Notes: generated by a model not told the origin, from the letters alone. Numbered from the stretch's first letter, positions 8,377-22,003 are shown. The stretch: 64,000 nt of DNA from Roseovarius halotolerans (GCF_900172255.1 NZ_FWFU01000004.1:62001-126000); one strand, 5' to 3'. Made by a program: numbers and translations.

Positions 8377-10053
8377 TCAGAACAGGCCCTCGATATCGCC
8401 ATCCGCATTGAGCTTGATCATTTCGGCGGCGGGTTTGCTGGGCAGGCCCGGCATGGTCATGATCTCGCCGCAGATCACCACGACGAAACCCGCACCCGCG
8501 CTCAGGCGCACTTCGCGGATCGGCACCGAATGGCCGACCGGCGCGCCGCGGCGGTTGGGATCGGTGGTGAAGCTGTATTGCGTCTTGGCCATGCAGACCG
8601 GCAGATCGCCATAGCCTGCGTCTTCCCATTCCTTGAGCTGGTTGCGGATCTTCTGATCGGCCAGCACCTCGTCGGCGCGATAGATGCGCTTGGCGATGGT
8701 GTCGATCTTTTGCAGCAAGGGCATGCTGTCGGCGTAAAGCGGCGCGAAATTGGCCTGGTCGGCATCGGCGATCTGCGCGACGCGGGTCGCCAGTTCCTCG
8801 GTCCCTTCCGAGCCCTTGGCCCAGTGCTGACACAGGATCGCTTCGCTGCCCTGCTCGGCGACGTAATCCTTGACCGCCTGCACCTCGGCATCGGTGTCGG
8901 TGACGAAATGGTTGATCGCCACGACAACCGGCACGCCGAAGGATTTGACGTTCTCGATATGGCGGCCGAGGTTTGGGCAGCCCTTCTTGACCGCATCGAC
9001 GTTCTCATCACCCAGATCGGCCTTGGCGACGCCGCCATTCATCTTCATGGCGCGAACCGTGGCCACGACCACCACGGCCGAGGGTGCAAGCCCCGCCTTG
9101 CGGCACTTGATGTTCATGAACTTCTCGGCGCCCAGGTCGGCACCGAAACCCGCCTCGGTCACCACGTAATCGGCCAGTTTCAACGCCGTCGTCGTCGCCA
9201 TGACCGAGTTGCAGCCATGCGCGATATTGGCGAAGGGACCGCCATGCACGAAGGCGGGGTTGTTCTCCAGCGTCTGCACCAGGTTGGGCTGCATCGCGTC
9301 CTTGAGCAGCACCGTCATCGCGCCATCGGCCTTGATATCGCGGCAGGTGATCGGCTCGCGCTTGCGGGTATAGGCGACGATGATGTTGCCCAGACGACGC
9401 TCGAGGTCGGCAAGATCGGTGGCAAGGCACAGGATCGCCATCACCTCGGACGCGACCGTGATGTCGAACCCGGTCTGGCGCGGGAAGCCGTTCGAGACCC
9501 CGCCAAGCGAGGTAACGATATCGCGCAATGCGCGGTCGTTCATGTCCAGCACCCGGCGCCAGACGACGCGGCGCTCGTCGATGCCCAACTCGTTGCCCCA
9601 GTAGATATGATTGTCGATCATCGCGCTCAGCAAGTTATGCGCGGTGGTGATCGCATGGAAATCGCCGGTGAAATGCAGGTTCATCTCTTCCATCGGGACA
9701 ACCTGCGCATAGCCGCCGCCAGCCGCGCCACCCTTCATGCCAAAGCACGGCCCGAGGCTGGCTTCGCGGATGCAGATCGCCGCTTTCTTGCCGATCCGGT
9801 TCAGCCCGTCGCCAAGACCCACGGTGGTCGTGGTCTTGCCCTCGCCCGCCGGTGTGGGGTTGATCGCGGTCACCAGGATCAGTTTTCCGTTCTCGTTGCC
9901 CTGGACGGAATTGATGAAATCCTGGCTGATCTTGGCCTTGTCATGGCCATAGGGCAAAAGGTGGTCGCTGTGGATGCCGAGTTTCTCGCCGATCTCCTGG
10001 ATCGGCTTCTTGTTGGCTTCGCGGGCGATCTCGATGTCGGACTTGTAGCTCAT
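8377..10053 (-). CDS. fhs: Formate-tetrahydrofolate ligase
   Basis: 558-aa enzyme making 10-formyl-THF from formate, ATP and THF. The P-loop-like segment [10 protein letters not shown] and the length match the family. The ATG at 10053 has GAGGAAAC upstream and starts with [13 protein letters not shown], a standard Fhs beginning; the longer open frame to 10287 is not coding-like. With folD it forms a reversible formate/methylene-THF route. In roseobacters this can also oxidise one-carbon units from DMSP demethylation, which is context inference. Confidence 0.96.
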   Translation of the reverse strand: MSYKSDIEIAREANKKPIQEIGEKLGIHSDHLLPYGHDKAKISQDFINSVQGNENGKLILVTAINPTPAGEGKTTTTVGLGDGLNRIGKKAAICIREASLGPCFGMKGGAAGGGYAQVVPMEEMNLHFTGDFHAITTAHNLLSAMIDNHIYWGNELGIDERRVVWRRVLDMNDRALRDIVTSLGGVSNGFPRQTGFDITVASEVMAILCLATDLADLERRLGNIIVAYTRKREPITCRDIKADGAMTVLLKDAMQPNLVQTLENNPAFVHGGPFANIAHGCNSVMATTTALKLADYVVTEAGFGADLGAEKFMNIKCRKAGLAPSAVVVVATVRAMKMNGGVAKADLGDENVDAVKKGCPNLGRHIENVKSFGVPVVVAINHFVTDTDAEVQAVKDYVAEQGSEAILCQHWAKGSEGTEELATRVAQIADADQANFAPLYADSMPLLQKIDTIAKRIYRADEVLADQKIRNQLKEWEDAGYGDLPVCMAKTQYSFTTDPNRRGAPVGHSVPIREVRLSAGAGFVVVICGEIMTMPGLPSKPAAEMIKLNADGDIEGLF

Positions 10054-10152
10054 GATGTTTCCTCGCACGGGCAAAAGGCGGTGAAGTTTCCCTATCTCGC
10101 ACATAGCGGCTTTGCCCAATCGCACAGCACGCAATTCCGACATATTCGGTGC

Positions 10153-10177
10153 GTGTTGCGGCGGCTCGCCGCAGCAC
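10153..10177. repeat. Hairpin between the MOSC gene and fhs
   Basis: Inverted repeat with 11-bp arms (one G-T pair) and a 3-nt loop in the 200-bp gap between the MOSC gene stop and the fhs start. There is no good T-run on the minus strand side, so it may be a weak terminator or a leader structure of fhs. Confidence 0.45.
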
Positions 10178-10253
10178 GGTTTCTGATCGGAAACAGCGTT
10201 GCCGCTCAAGCACCCTGGTATCGCAAGGGAATTCCGACTGTCCGAAAGCGCGC

Positions 10254-10853
10254 CTAGCGACCGGTTGCCTCGGAGATATGCGCCCAAGGGCGTTGGTCTG
10301 GAACATGCAGGCGCATGATGTCGCCCAGTCGCAAGATGCCTTCGCGCTCGACCCAGGCGGTCACGCCGCGCCGCCCCTCCGCCGCCGCCTTGAAGCCACG
10401 CCCCTTGCCGGGCAAATGTTCGTCAATCGGCTTTGCGGGCAGATGGCAGGGCCGGTTCTCCATGTCCACGACCAGCGTCGTGCCGCTCTCCGACTGCAGG
10501 CGCGACGAAGGCGGCAGATGGGTGAGATCCGCGATTCCCTCCAGCACGATGGACGCTCCGACCCAGGCGGGATCAAGGCGCTCGATCCCCATATCGGCGG
10601 CGATCTGCGCCAGTTCCTCGGCCGAGAGGACCGAGAATTGCCGAACATTGCGGATTTCGGTGTCGCGCGGATATTGCGCGATCACCCGGCTGCATGAAGG
10701 CCGCGTGAGCCCCGCATGTTCCTCGCCCTCGACCCCGGCATATGTCGCCATGATCTCGGTCAGCGGTTCAGCGCAAAGGCTCGCCTCGCGATTCGACACA
10801 CGGCCAAGCCATGTGATGCGTCCGGTGAAGTCGGTCGGCAATAGCGCGGGCAT
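10254..10853 (-). CDS. MOSC domain-containing protein
   Basis: 199-aa protein with a MOSC (molybdenum cofactor sulfurase C-terminal) domain across most of its length. Typical elements are the N-terminal GRITWLGRV, the central [10 protein letters not shown] and the C-terminal [23 protein letters not shown] proteins handle sulfur or molybdenum-cofactor-linked reductions; the specific substrate here is unknown. It precedes fhs by 200 bp in the same direction. Confidence 0.82.
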   Translation of the reverse strand: MPALLPTDFTGRITWLGRVSNREASLCAEPLTEIMATYAGVEGEEHAGLTRPSCSRVIAQYPRDTEIRNVRQFSVLSAEELAQIAADMGIERLDPAWVGASIVLEGIADLTHLPPSSRLQSESGTTLVVDMENRPCHLPAKPIDEHLPGKGRGFKAAAEGRRGVTAWVEREGILRLGDIMRLHVPDQRPWAHISEATGR

Positions 10854-10947
10854 GACGCCTCCTTGTCAAACTGGTCCCGGCGCGACTTTCCCGCGCCGCG
10901 CGCAGCCGGTCAAATGACAAGATGTGCGCCGTTGCATCAGCAGCTGT

Positions 10948-11729
10948 TCACACCGTCAGCGTGAAGAACATCCGCCGGAACGGGAACAGCACCGACCCGT
11001 CCGCCCGGACGGGATAGGCGGCATGCATGACCTCTTCGTAGCGGCGGATCAGATCGGCCTTCTCGTCCTTGTCCAGCGCCTCGAGAACCGGGCGCGCATA
11101 GGTGCTTTCGGTGAAACGGCGCACCGGATGGCTGCCTGCCTCGGCGACGAGGCGCTGGTAATACTCGGTCTCCCACAGGCGGAACTGCCCGCGCCGCGAC
11201 AAGAGCTCTTCGTATTTCACCGGCGCCATGACACCGGGCGTGCCCATCTTTTCGATGCGGCCGGGAAACAGTTCCTCGGCGAGGCTCAGCCAGACGCGAT
11301 GCGAAGGCGCCTTGTTCTGGTGCGGCATCTGCACCGCCAGCGTGCCCCCCTTGCCCAACAACCCGGCAAGGCGCGGCATCAGGTCTTCGTGGTTGCCCAC
11401 CCAGTGCAGCACGGCATTGGAAAAGATCAGCCCCGGCGCGCGGCGCGGGTGCCAGTCCATGATATCGGCGCGTTGCAGGCTGTCGTAACCGGGCATCTGC
11501 CCCGCCTTCTCCAGCATCGCCGGAGAGCCGTCGACCCCGATCACCTCGCGCCCGCCAGCCCGCGCCTTGAGCGCCTCGCCAAGCGCGCCGTTGCCGCAGC
11601 CAAGGTCGATCAGATCGCCCGCACCCATCCGGCTGACCGCGTTCAGCAGGTCGAGACCGGGACGCAACCGCAAATCCCTGAACCGCGCATAGGCTCCGGG
11701 GTTCCAGTCGGAAGAGGCGGCCGCGCCGC

Positions 11730-11733
<4 letters not shown>
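10948..11733 (-). CDS. tam: Trans-aconitate 2-methyltransferase-like SAM methyltransferase
   Basis: 261-aa class I methyltransferase. The SAM-binding motif [13 protein letters not shown] lies near residue 42, and the [12 protein letters not shown] and SNAVLHWV segments match Tam. The C-terminal half, with WETEYYQ, also fits the trans-aconitate methyltransferase family, though specificity cannot be proven. The start is GTG at 11733 and overlaps the ftsH stop by 3 bp (GTGA), implying translational coupling to ftsH. Confidence 0.82.
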
Positions 11734-13658
<1,925 letters not shown>

Positions 13659-13737
13659 GGAAATTCTCCTCAAAATTCGGATGGCGGGGGCCTATCACGA
13701 AACCCACCCGTCTAAAATAGAGATCACGCCCGTATCT

Positions 13738-15000
13738 TCAATGAGATAAATAGGACGCAAGGTACGCTTCTTCGTCGCGGATCAGCCGCGCATGCCACGG
13801 CCCGCCCGGCTGCACCAGCGGCGCAGCCAGCAAATCCGCCCCCTGCCACAGCGCCGGAGACGCCATCAGGGACGCCGTAGGCAGACCACCTTGCGCCCGT
13901 TCGTCGCAGGCCGTCAGCCCTTCGGGACCAAGCGCCGCGATTTCGGTGCCGGGGGGGCAGTCCGGGCCTTCAATGCGCCAGCGCCCGTCCCAGACCTCTG
14001 CGGCGGGAACGCGCAGCCCCTCGACCGCCTTCCATTCGCGCGTGATCCGGACCCCGCTCTTGCGCGGGCAGATGAGGCAGCCATGCAAGGTCATGTCACG
14101 CCCCTCACCGATCGCCTGCATGAGGTCATCCATCGCCCGCCCGCGCGGGCCATAGCCTGCACCGCTGATCCAGTCGAGCGCCCCCAAGAGCAACCGGCGC
14201 GCCACTTCGGGGGGCAATGTGGCAAGGCCGGCAGGGTTGATCACCAGATCGCCCGTTTGCACCTCTACCAGGTCGCGCGCGGCTTGGGACGCATATGTAT
14301 AAAGGGTTTCACGCACATCTCCCAGACGCCGCGCCACGCGCGACAACCCCTCTTGCGTGATCCCGAGCGGCGCCAGCTCGGCCAGAACGGCGCGCGCGCG
14401 CACCCGTTCATAGGCTGTATCCTCGTTGCTTGGATCATCGCTCCAGCCGACATTGCGCGCGCGCAGTTCGGCACGCAGGGCGGCACGGGTGACCGCCAGC
14501 AGCGGTCGGCAAAAAGCGATGCCCGCGATCACGCGGCAGGGCGCCATCGCCGCCAAGCCGTCGACCCCGGCCTCGCGCGCAAGGCGCATGAGGAACGTCT
14601 CGGCCTGATCATCCGCCGTATGGCCCAGCGCCACATGTGTGATTCCCTTTGCCTGCGCCCACTCCGCCATCAGCTCGTAACGCGCGCGCCGCGCCCGGTC
14701 CTGCAGGTTGCCTCGCCCGTCCCAGCCCGTCCATTTCAGCACGTCATGCGGCAGGCCCAGATCCGCGCAGATCCGCGCCACCCTGACCGCTTCGTCGGCG
14801 GCTTCAGGCCGCAGCCCGTGATCCACCGTCACCGCGCAAAGATCAGGTCCACCGGCGCGGCGCCAATCCGCCAGCAAGACCAGGAGCGCAAGCGAATCAC
14901 TGCCCCCCGACACCGCGACACCCAGGATTTCGGGCGCCTGGGGGGCGAAATGGGCCTGAATCTGTGCCAGCAATGCCGAGGCGTCGCCGCTCACTGACAT
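13738..15000 (-). CDS. tilS: tRNA(Ile)-lysidine synthase TilS
   Basis: 420-aa PP-loop ATPase that puts lysidine on C34 of tRNA-Ile(CAU). The PP-loop motif SGGSDSLAL is at about residue 31, and family segments VDHGLR and HVALGHTADDQAETFLMRL follow. Its start overlaps the cpoB stop by 10 bp, so it is translated with the tol-pal genes. tilS next to ftsH is a widespread order. Confidence 0.95.
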   Translation of the reverse strand: MSVSGDASALLAQIQAHFAPQAPEILGVAVSGGSDSLALLVLLADWRRAGGPDLCAVTVDHGLRPEAADEAVRVARICADLGLPHDVLKWTGWDGRGNLQDRARRARYELMAEWAQAKGITHVALGHTADDQAETFLMRLAREAGVDGLAAMAPCRVIAGIAFCRPLLAVTRAALRAELRARNVGWSDDPSNEDTAYERVRARAVLAELAPLGITQEGLSRVARRLGDVRETLYTYASQAARDLVEVQTGDLVINPAGLATLPPEVARRLLLGALDWISGAGYGPRGRAMDDLMQAIGEGRDMTLHGCLICPRKSGVRITREWKAVEGLRVPAAEVWDGRWRIEGPDCPPGTEIAALGPEGLTACDERAQGGLPTASLMASPALWQGADLLAAPLVQPGGPWHARLIRDEEAYLASYLSH

Positions 15001-15857
15001 CCCAGGTCGGACATGGTCGCGCGTGCTTCGGACACCGCCGCGGCATCGGGAAAGCGGTTCCCGACCTCACTCAGCGTCACGCAGGCCTGTTCGACCTGCC
15101 CCAGCTGTCCCAGCGCCCAGCCCAGCCGCGACAGCGCCTTGGGCGCGTCGGGTCCGGCCTGATCGGCGCTGAACGTGTCAAGATAGGCGCGCGCGGCCTC
15201 CTTCAGCTGGCCGGACTTCTCAAGCGCCTCCCCGCGCATCAAACCGGCGCGCGCGGTTAGCGGCCCGCCGGGATAACTGCGCTGGAAGGTGGCGAACTGC
15301 TCTGCTGCTTCGGCGAAGTTTCCCGCATCCAGCTCGGCTTTGGCCCGCTCGAAATCAGCCTCTTCGCTGACCGCAAGCTGCGGCATGTCGGCATCGCCAC
15401 CACTGGCCGCATCCTGTCCGGTTCCGTCGCCCGCCCCTTCGCCAGCGGCCATCTCGGCCGAGGGGCCGGTTTCGATCCCGCCCAGCGTGCTGCCCTCGCC
15501 CAGCGCGCCGATATCGCAGTCCGCTTCCAGCTCACAGAGCCGGAATTCCAGATCGCTGACCCGGTTCGCGCCATCCTCGGCAACGCTCTGGACACGATGT
15601 TCCAGCTGTTCGGTCTTCGCCGTCAGGCGCTGCAGCTCGCTTTCGATCGCATTGACCCGATCCAGCAAGGTGCCGCCGGCACTCAGTTGCCCGGCGGACC
15701 CCGTGGTGTTCAGCTCACGCTTGAGCTTGCGCAGTTCGACATAGAGCACCGACAGCTCCTGACGGATATCGGCAAGGGTCTCGTCATTGGCCTGCGCCCC
15801 CGAAACCGTGGGAAAACTCAGCGTCACAAGGGTCAGAACGGCGATGAACCGGCGCAT
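14991..15857 (-). CDS. cpoB: Cell division coordinator CpoB (YbgF)
   Basis: 288-aa periplasmic protein. A signal peptide (about residues 1-23) is followed by a coiled coil (about 27-110, with two Cys near its end), a low-complexity Gly/Ala/Asp linker and C-terminal TPRs (about 165-285). Family role: links Tol-Pal to peptidoglycan synthesis at the division site. GAAGGAGAG precedes the ATG. It lies 22 bp after pal in the Tol-Pal operon. Confidence 0.92.
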   Translation of the reverse strand: MRRFIAVLTLVTLSFPTVSGAQANDETLADIRQELSVLYVELRKLKRELNTTGSAGQLSAGGTLLDRVNAIESELQRLTAKTEQLEHRVQSVAEDGANRVSDLEFRLCELEADCDIGALGEGSTLGGIETGPSAEMAAGEGAGDGTGQDAASGGDADMPQLAVSEEADFERAKAELDAGNFAEAAEQFATFQRSYPGGPLTARAGLMRGEALEKSGQLKEAARAYLDTFSADQAGPDAPKALSRLGWALGQLGQVEQACVTLSEVGNRFPDAAAVSEARATMSDLGCQ

Positions 15858-15879
15858 CCGATGCTCTCCTTCAAAAGGG

Positions 15880-16398
15880 TCAGCTGCTCGGCACGGCCGA
15901 GATCACCGTCACCGCGCGGCGGTTCTTGGAATAGCACGCCTCGTCGGCACAGAGCTCGATCGGGCGTTCCTTGCCATAGCTCACCACCTTCAGGCGGTTA
16001 CCGGCAACGCCGCGGCTGACAAGATACTCATGCACCGAATTCGCGCGCCGCGCGCCCAGCGCGAGGTTGTATTCGCGCGTGCCTTGCTCGTCGGCATGGC
16101 CCTCGATCACGGCCGAATAATCGCTGTTGGTCATCAGCCACTGCGCCTGCCCGTTCAACGTCGCTTGCGCCTCGGAGGACAAGGTCGACTGATCGACCGC
16201 GAACAGCACCCGGTCACCGACCGTCTGCTGGAAATATACCGGCGATGCCGGATCTTGTGCCGAACCGGCCATACCGGCCCCGGCGCCATTATACATGCCT
16301 CCTGCACCGCCGCTGCCATCTGCGAACCGGTCAGGGTTCGAACAGGCGGCCAGCGCCATGCCTGCGCATAGCAGGATCGTCTTACTCAGATAATTCAT
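15880..16398 (-). CDS. pal: Peptidoglycan-associated lipoprotein Pal
   Basis: 172-aa outer-membrane lipoprotein. The lipobox LAAC is at about residues 16-19, followed by a Gly-rich linker and an OmpA-like peptidoglycan-binding domain (about 60-168) with GHADEQGTREYN. It anchors the outer membrane to peptidoglycan and is positioned by TolB. The ATG at 16398 gives the expected signal peptide. The frame stays open upstream into tolB, but that part overlaps the tolB coding region. Confidence 0.96.
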   Translation of the reverse strand: MNYLSKTILLCAGMALAACSNPDRFADGSGGAGGMYNGAGAGMAGSAQDPASPVYFQQTVGDRVLFAVDQSTLSSEAQATLNGQAQWLMTNSDYSAVIEGHADEQGTREYNLALGARRANSVHEYLVSRGVAGNRLKVVSYGKERPIELCADEACYSKNRRAVTVISAVPSS

Positions 16399-16489
16399 TC
16401 CATTGCCCCACTCGTTTATGGTGTCATGCCCGTGTCTGATCCTACCACAGCGCCAGCGCATTGGAAATGCGCGCAGCACTGCGGATCGT

Positions 16490-17812
16490 CTAATCCTGCA
16501 GCGGCGACCACGACGGATCGCTCGCCCCCGTGCCGGTCGGCACTTCGCGCAGGTTTCGTCCCGTGATGTCCACCGAATAGAGGCTCGCACTGCCCTGCGC
16601 ACCCTGGGTTTCGCGGGTGAACATGATGACGCGCCCGTTCGGGGACCATGTCGGCCCCTCTTCCAGGAAGGATGCCGTCAACAGGCGCTCTTCGCTGCCG
16701 TCAACGCGCATCACCCCGATATGAAAACGCCCCTTGGATTGCTTGGTGAAGGCGATCAGGTCGCCGCGCGGCGACCAGACCGGCGTGCCGTAACGCCCCT
16801 GTCCGAAGCTGATGCGCTGCGCCTCGCCGCCACCTGCCGGCATCACATAAAGCTGCTGGTTGCCCGAACGGTCCGATTCGAACACGATCCGGCTTCCATC
16901 GGGGCTGAAACTGGGTGCGGTCTCGATCGAGGGCGCCGTGGTCAGGCGCGTGCCGGCCCCGCTGTTGATATCCATGCTGTAAAGGTCGGTATTGCCGCCG
17001 CGCGTCATCGAATAGACCACGGTGCGCCCGTCCGGCGCAAAGCGCGGCGCGAAACTCATCGAGCCTTCCTGCTGCTCAAGCGCCCGACGCTGCGCCGAAC
17101 CCACATCCATCACGTAGATGCGCGGAAAGCCGCTTTCATAGCTGGTATAAAGAATGCGGTCGCCATTGGGCGAAAAGCGCGGCGCCAGCACGATCGACGA
17201 ACTGCCGGTCAGATAGCTGACATTCGCGCCGTCGTAATCCATGATCGCCAGCCGCTTTGCGCGCTGGTCCTTGGGGCCGGATTCCGAGACGAAGACCACG
17301 CGGCTGTCGAAATAGGGCGCCTCGCCGGTGATCCGGCTGTAAACCTGATCGGCCACCTTGTGCGCGATGCGCCGCCAGCCGTCCTGCGTCCCCACCAGTT
17401 GCAGCCCGTCGCCCAGCTCCTGCCCGGCGAAAACGTCATAAAGGCGGAACCGCACCACCAGCTTGCCGGAGCTGTCCATCGTCACCGCCCCGGTGACCAG
17501 CGCCTGCGCATTGATCGCTTTCCAGTCGGCGAATTGCACGGGGCTGGAAAAGCTGGTCACCCGGCTGATGAAGGCATCCTGCGGGATCTCCCGGAACAGC
17601 CCGGTCCCGGTCAGGTCGGCCGCTACAACCTCTGCGATCCGGCGGCCCAATTCGGCCCCTGCCGAATCGTCCGAAACGAATTCCGGCACTGCAAAGGGCA
17701 AGGGCTCGATCACGCCCTCGGTCAGTTCAAGCCGGAGCGGCCCGTTCTGGGCCGCAGCAGGATGGGTCCACAGCATCAGGGCCGCAAGGAGGGTCATTAC
17801 ATAACGCATCAT
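16490..17812 (-). CDS. tolB: Tol-Pal system periplasmic protein TolB
   Basis: 440-aa periplasmic protein. A signal peptide (about 1-21) precedes the TolB N-terminal domain (about 25-150) and a beta-propeller of repeated WD40-like blades, several with the FSPDG or SPNG motif ([30 protein letters not shown]). It docks on Pal and on TolA. Its ATG overlaps the tolA stop (ATGA). Confidence 0.96.
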   Translation of the reverse strand: MMRYVMTLLAALMLWTHPAAAQNGPLRLELTEGVIEPLPFAVPEFVSDDSAGAELGRRIAEVVAADLTGTGLFREIPQDAFISRVTSFSSPVQFADWKAINAQALVTGAVTMDSSGKLVVRFRLYDVFAGQELGDGLQLVGTQDGWRRIAHKVADQVYSRITGEAPYFDSRVVFVSESGPKDQRAKRLAIMDYDGANVSYLTGSSSIVLAPRFSPNGDRILYTSYESGFPRIYVMDVGSAQRRALEQQEGSMSFAPRFAPDGRTVVYSMTRGGNTDLYSMDINSGAGTRLTTAPSIETAPSFSPDGSRIVFESDRSGNQQLYVMPAGGGEAQRISFGQGRYGTPVWSPRGDLIAFTKQSKGRFHIGVMRVDGSEERLLTASFLEEGPTWSPNGRVIMFTRETQGAQGSASLYSVDITGRNLREVPTGTGASDPSWSPLQD

Positions 17813-18951
17813 TTGATCCTCATTCTCTCCGGATTGAACGTCATTTCAATATCACGCCAGTGATCATACTTCTCTTTCGGCAGATTAAAGCCACTTGAAC
17901 CGCACCGTATAATCGCCCGCCGCGCCGCCTCGAAGGCTTGTTTGGCCGCGCTGCCGCTGCCGCCCGAGGCGCTCAGCATCTCGATCGAACTGACCACCGG
18001 GCGGGAATCCTCGCTCATGGTAACACCGACGACCACGGTGGTGCGCAGCGCCTCGGAACTGAGCGAACCCACGTTCCAGCAGTTCTGCACCGCCACGCGC
18101 AGCGCATCCTTTTCGCCCGCTGTCATCGGCGGCCCCGAGGGCGCGCCCTGATCAGTGCCGCCTGTTGCCGGCTGACCCTGCCCTAACGCCTCGGCCAGCG
18201 CATTGTTCACCGCGTTCTCGTCGGTTTCCGGCTCGCTTGGCTCCCGGGCGTCCTCCGCGGCTTCGGCAGCGGGTGTCGGCGCGGGCGCTTCAGGCCGCGT
18301 GCGGGGCCGGGGCGAGCGCGTTGGCGCGGCGCTGGCCAGGTCGTTTTCCTCGGCTTCGGTCACGATCTCGGTCGTGGCTTCCTCGCGGGCGGTCTCGCGG
18401 GTGTCCTCCTCGACGGTCTCGGCGGCCTCGGCATCGGGGGTGGTCTCCCGCTGCTCGACCTCGTCGATCTCGACATCGGGTTCGGGCGGCGCCACCGGCT
18501 CGGGCGCGACGCGGGGCGCGGGGCGCGGCTGCGGGCGCGGCGATATCTCGGGGACCAGCGCCGTCACATCTTCCTGCGGCGGAGTCAGGACCGGGGGCGC
18601 ATCGCTCACCTCGGCCTCTGGCAGCGGTGCGGGCGGCTCCTGCGGTTCGGGCACGCTATCGGCAGGGGGCGTCTCACTTGCCTCGGGCTGACTCGTGTCG
18701 GGTGTCACGTCCTCGGTCGCGCTCACCTCGGGCACGCCTTCGCCTTCGGCGGGCGGTTCGGGCGTATCAACATTCGCAACCGCCTCGGGGTTGTTGGGCG
18801 CATTGCTAAGCGCTGCGAACTCCTCGGCGGATATGGCCGTGACCTCGGTCACCTGGAACGGCAACGGCTCGGACTGAAAGGCACCGCCGAACAGCGCCCA
18901 GCCGATCAGAGCCAGATGCCCTGCCCCGGATATGATCTGCCCGGTGTTCAC
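17809..18951 (-). CDS. tolA: TolA-like energy-transducing protein
   Basis: 380-aa protein with one N-terminal membrane helix (about 5-25), a long Pro/Glu/Ala/Thr-rich periplasmic spacer (about 50-260) and a C-terminal TonB/TolA domain (about 280-375, with a Cys near 292 and another near 349). It couples the TolQR motor to TolB-Pal. The start codon is GTG, 10 bp after tolR. The spacer is compositionally extreme, rich in PEP, PRP and EE runs, unlike the Ala/Lys-rich helix of enteric TolA. Confidence 0.9.
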   Translation of the reverse strand: MNTGQIISGAGHLALIGWALFGGAFQSEPLPFQVTEVTAISAEEFAALSNAPNNPEAVANVDTPEPPAEGEGVPEVSATEDVTPDTSQPEASETPPADSVPEPQEPPAPLPEAEVSDAPPVLTPPQEDVTALVPEISPRPQPRPAPRVAPEPVAPPEPDVEIDEVEQRETTPDAEAAETVEEDTRETAREEATTEIVTEAEENDLASAAPTRSPRPRTRPEAPAPTPAAEAAEDAREPSEPETDENAVNNALAEALGQGQPATGGTDQGAPSGPPMTAGEKDALRVAVQNCWNVGSLSSEALRTTVVVGVTMSEDSRPVVSSIEMLSASGGSGSAAKQAFEAARRAIIRCGSSGFNLPKEKYDHWRDIEMTFNPERMRIK

Positions 18952-18961
18952 GCCAGCGCCT

Positions 18962-19435
18962 TCAGCCGCCCTGATTGTCCAGATCGGGCCCGCCGGTATC
19001 CGTCACCAGCCCGATATTGGAAAAACCGCCACGGTTCAGTGCACCCATCACCTGCATCACGTCGGCATAGGGAACCGCACCATCGGCCCGCAGGTAGACC
19101 CGCGTGCTGTCACGCTCGGCGGCAATCGCGCGCAACCGCCCGATCAATTCGTCCCGCGCCACTTCCGAGGTCTGGATCATCACCACGCCCTCGCCGGTGA
19201 TAGTCACCGACAGAGGCTCTTCCTCTTCGCCCGGCAGGGCGTTGGCGGCGGTCTTGGGCAGTTCCACGGGAACCCCCACCGTCATCAGCGGCGCCGCCAC
19301 CATGAAGATGATCAGAAGCACCAGCATCACGTCGACAAAGGGCGTGACGTTGATCTCGGCCATCGGGCGCGAACGCCCGCGCCCGCGCCGCCTGCGCCCG
19401 TTGTCGCCCGTTTTCTGAATGACACCTGCGCCCAT
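18962..19435 (-). CDS. tolR: Tol-Pal motor subunit TolR
   Basis: 157-aa ExbD/TolR-family inner-membrane protein. A basic N-terminus is followed by the conserved INVTPFVDVMLVLLIIFMV helix, whose Asp is the proton-carrying residue of the family, then a periplasmic domain. It starts 3 bp after the tolQ stop. Confidence 0.96.
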   Translation of the reverse strand: MGAGVIQKTGDNGRRRRGRGRSRPMAEINVTPFVDVMLVLLIIFMVAAPLMTVGVPVELPKTAANALPGEEEEPLSVTITGEGVVMIQTSEVARDELIGRLRAIAAERDSTRVYLRADGAVPYADVMQVMGALNRGGFSNIGLVTDTGGPDLDNQGG

Positions 19436-19438
19436 TGC

Positions 19439-20134
<696 letters not shown>

Positions 20135-20283
20135 ATTGCCTGCTCTTTTCTCTCGGTGGCCTTGTTTTCCGGCCTTATTGAGGGAGAAACTATCCGAATT
20201 CCAAGGGGAAAGCCAACAACATCCGCGTTACCGGTGCCGTTTTTCGCCAATCCGCCGCGTTCCGGCGGATAATCGCCGGGTGT

Positions 20284-20721
20284 TCAGTGCAGCAGCAGCC
20301 GGACATTGGCGGGCAGGCGCGCAGGCTGGCCCGCCTCGTTGATGCAGACGACCGTCACCACCGCGCTGAACAGCGTTTCTTCGCCGCGCATCACCGCCTG
20401 CTCCATGATCAACCGCGCGCCGGTCACCGCCAGGGTGCGGGTGCGCACTTCGAGCAGGTCGTCAAAATGCGCCGACATCAGGTAATCGGCCTCGACGCGG
20501 CGCACCGCAAAGACAATGCCGTCCTCGTCGCGCATCGCGTTCTGATCGACCCCCATCTCGCGCACCCAATCGCTGCGTGCCCGCTCTATGTATTTGAGGT
20601 AATTGGCATAATACACGATGCCGGCCATGTCGGTGTCTTCGTAATAGACCCGGATCGGAAAGACATGCACGCCACCCTGCGACTTAGAAAAGTCGATGTG
20701 TTCGCCGCTTTTCTTCGCCAT
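20284..20721 (-). CDS. ybgC: Tol-Pal associated acyl-CoA thioesterase YbgC
   Basis: 145-aa hotdog thioesterase. The active-site motif YEDTDMAGIVYYANYLKY with its catalytic Asp lies near residue 30. The family hydrolyses short or long acyl-CoA and is associated with phospholipid metabolism at the Tol complex. It is the most upstream gene of this Tol-Pal run. Confidence 0.94.
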   Translation of the reverse strand: MAKKSGEHIDFSKSQGGVHVFPIRVYYEDTDMAGIVYYANYLKYIERARSDWVREMGVDQNAMRDEDGIVFAVRRVEADYLMSAHFDDLLEVRTRTLAVTGARLIMEQAVMRGEETLFSAVVTVVCINEAGQPARLPANVRLLLH

Positions 20722-20807
20722 ATCGTGCCCCGCAATGTTCTGGCGGGCGCCTCATGCGCCCGGCCTTGCCCGTTCTGGCGACAGAGGGCCGCAAAGCGGC
20801 GCATGGG

Positions 20808-21356
20808 TCAAGGCGTTTTCAGCTCATATGCCGCAAGGCGTTCGTGAACCGCGCCATCCGGCCCGAGGATCGAGCGATACAGCCCGAACTCGGTGACCTC
20901 GAACGGTTCGAGACCGAAAGCGCCATGCGCCTCGAGGAACGCGCCCAACCGGTCCAGATCATGGCGTGGCATCTCGCGGGGAAAACGCGCCAGCGTCACA
21001 TGCGGGCGAAACCTCTGGCGTTGCAGCGCGATCCCGGCCTCCATCGCCGCGCCACGCACCTTGCGATGCAAGGCAACCAGCGGATCGCTGCGCTCGACCC
21101 CCGCAAAGACAAGCCGCGGGCGCGCCCGGTCGAAAACGTCGACCCCTTTGATACGCAGCGCGAATTCCGGCATGTCGATCTCGGACAGAGCCTCGTGGAC
21201 GGCCTCGGCGACGGGCAGGTCCTGTTCATCCAGAAACGCCAGCGTGACATGCAGCGTGTCGGCGTCCGCATGACGCCCGACGCGCAGATCGCCCTGCAAC
21301 CGCGTCAGCGCGGCGCGCGCGACAGGCGGCAAGTCGATCGCGACGAACAGCCTCAT
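20808..21356 (-). CDS. thpR: RNA 2',3'-cyclic phosphodiesterase ThpR (LigT family)
   Basis: 182-aa 2H phosphoesterase. The two catalytic HxT motifs are at His36-Val-Thr38 and His119-Val-Thr121. It hydrolyses 2',3'-cyclic phosphate ends of RNA in the cytosol. It starts 8 bp after the hypothetical gene at 21365, so the two are probably co-transcribed. Confidence 0.93.
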   Translation of the reverse strand: MRLFVAIDLPPVARAALTRLQGDLRVGRHADADTLHVTLAFLDEQDLPVAEAVHEALSEIDMPEFALRIKGVDVFDRARPRLVFAGVERSDPLVALHRKVRGAAMEAGIALQRQRFRPHVTLARFPREMPRHDLDRLGAFLEAHGAFGLEPFEVTEFGLYRSILGPDGAVHERLAAYELKTP

Positions 21357-21364
21357 CGCGCGCC

Positions 21365-22003
21365 CTAGCGCTGCGCGACCCGTGCGGCAAGGCGCAGGGC
21401 ATGGCTGGCATCGCGGCTGACAGAAGGCATGGCTGGATCATAGGCGGCACGGATCAGCGCGGCGATATCCGGCCGCAGGATCACACTGCCGCTATCGGGC
21501 ATCTTCGCCAGCGGCGAGGCGTCGGCAAAGGCGGTTTCCGACCACAAGAGCGCGCATTGCACCACCTGGCTCAATGCCAGCGTCTCGGCAGGCAGCGCGG
21601 ACATCTCCTTGTCCATGCGAAGGAACACGAAACAGGCCTTGATCGCCCCATCCGCATCGAAACGGAAAATGCGATACTGGTTCGCCCCCGCCGCCTCCAG
21701 CCGCCCCACAAGCGGCACCAGATCAGGCACCAGCCGGTCAAGATCGCGCAGCTCGGTCAGCTCTTGCCAGTCGCGAAAGAAAAAGAACATCAGGTTGACG
21801 CCTAGTTCCGGGTCGGTCTCGGACATCTGGTGACCGGCCAGCGCAACCACCGCCTCGATCGCGCCCTTGACCACGTCCAGCGTGCTGTCCTCGACCCCGA
21901 AAACGATAGGTGCGATGGGGCGGCCCCAGCGGGCAAAGGCATAGCTGCCATCGGCGCCGGTGAACATCCGCTCGATCGCGTCTGGTGTCAGTTGCGTGCT
22001 CAT
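21365..22003 (-). CDS. Conserved hypothetical protein
   Basis: 212-aa soluble protein that I do not recognise. It has no signal peptide or membrane helix, a mixed alpha/beta composition and a FFFF run near residue 73. The ATG at 22003 is preferred because the frame upstream carries a hydrophobic, Arg-rich stretch unlike the rest. Its stop is 8 bp from thpR, suggesting co-expression with an RNA-end processing enzyme. Confidence 0.7.
   Translation of the reverse strand: MSTQLTPDAIERMFTGADGSYAFARWGRPIAPIVFGVEDSTLDVVKGAIEAVVALAGHQMSETDPELGVNLMFFFFRDWQELTELRDLDRLVPDLVPLVGRLEAAGANQYRIFRFDADGAIKACFVFLRMDKEMSALPAETLALSQVVQCALLWSETAFADASPLAKMPDSGSVILRPDIAALIRAAYDPAMPSVSRDASHALRLAARVAQR

Noticed and set aside
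8275-10257. A 660-codon open frame on the plus strand
   Set aside because: Antisense shadow of folD and fhs, with the same low-complexity His/Arg/Gly composition.
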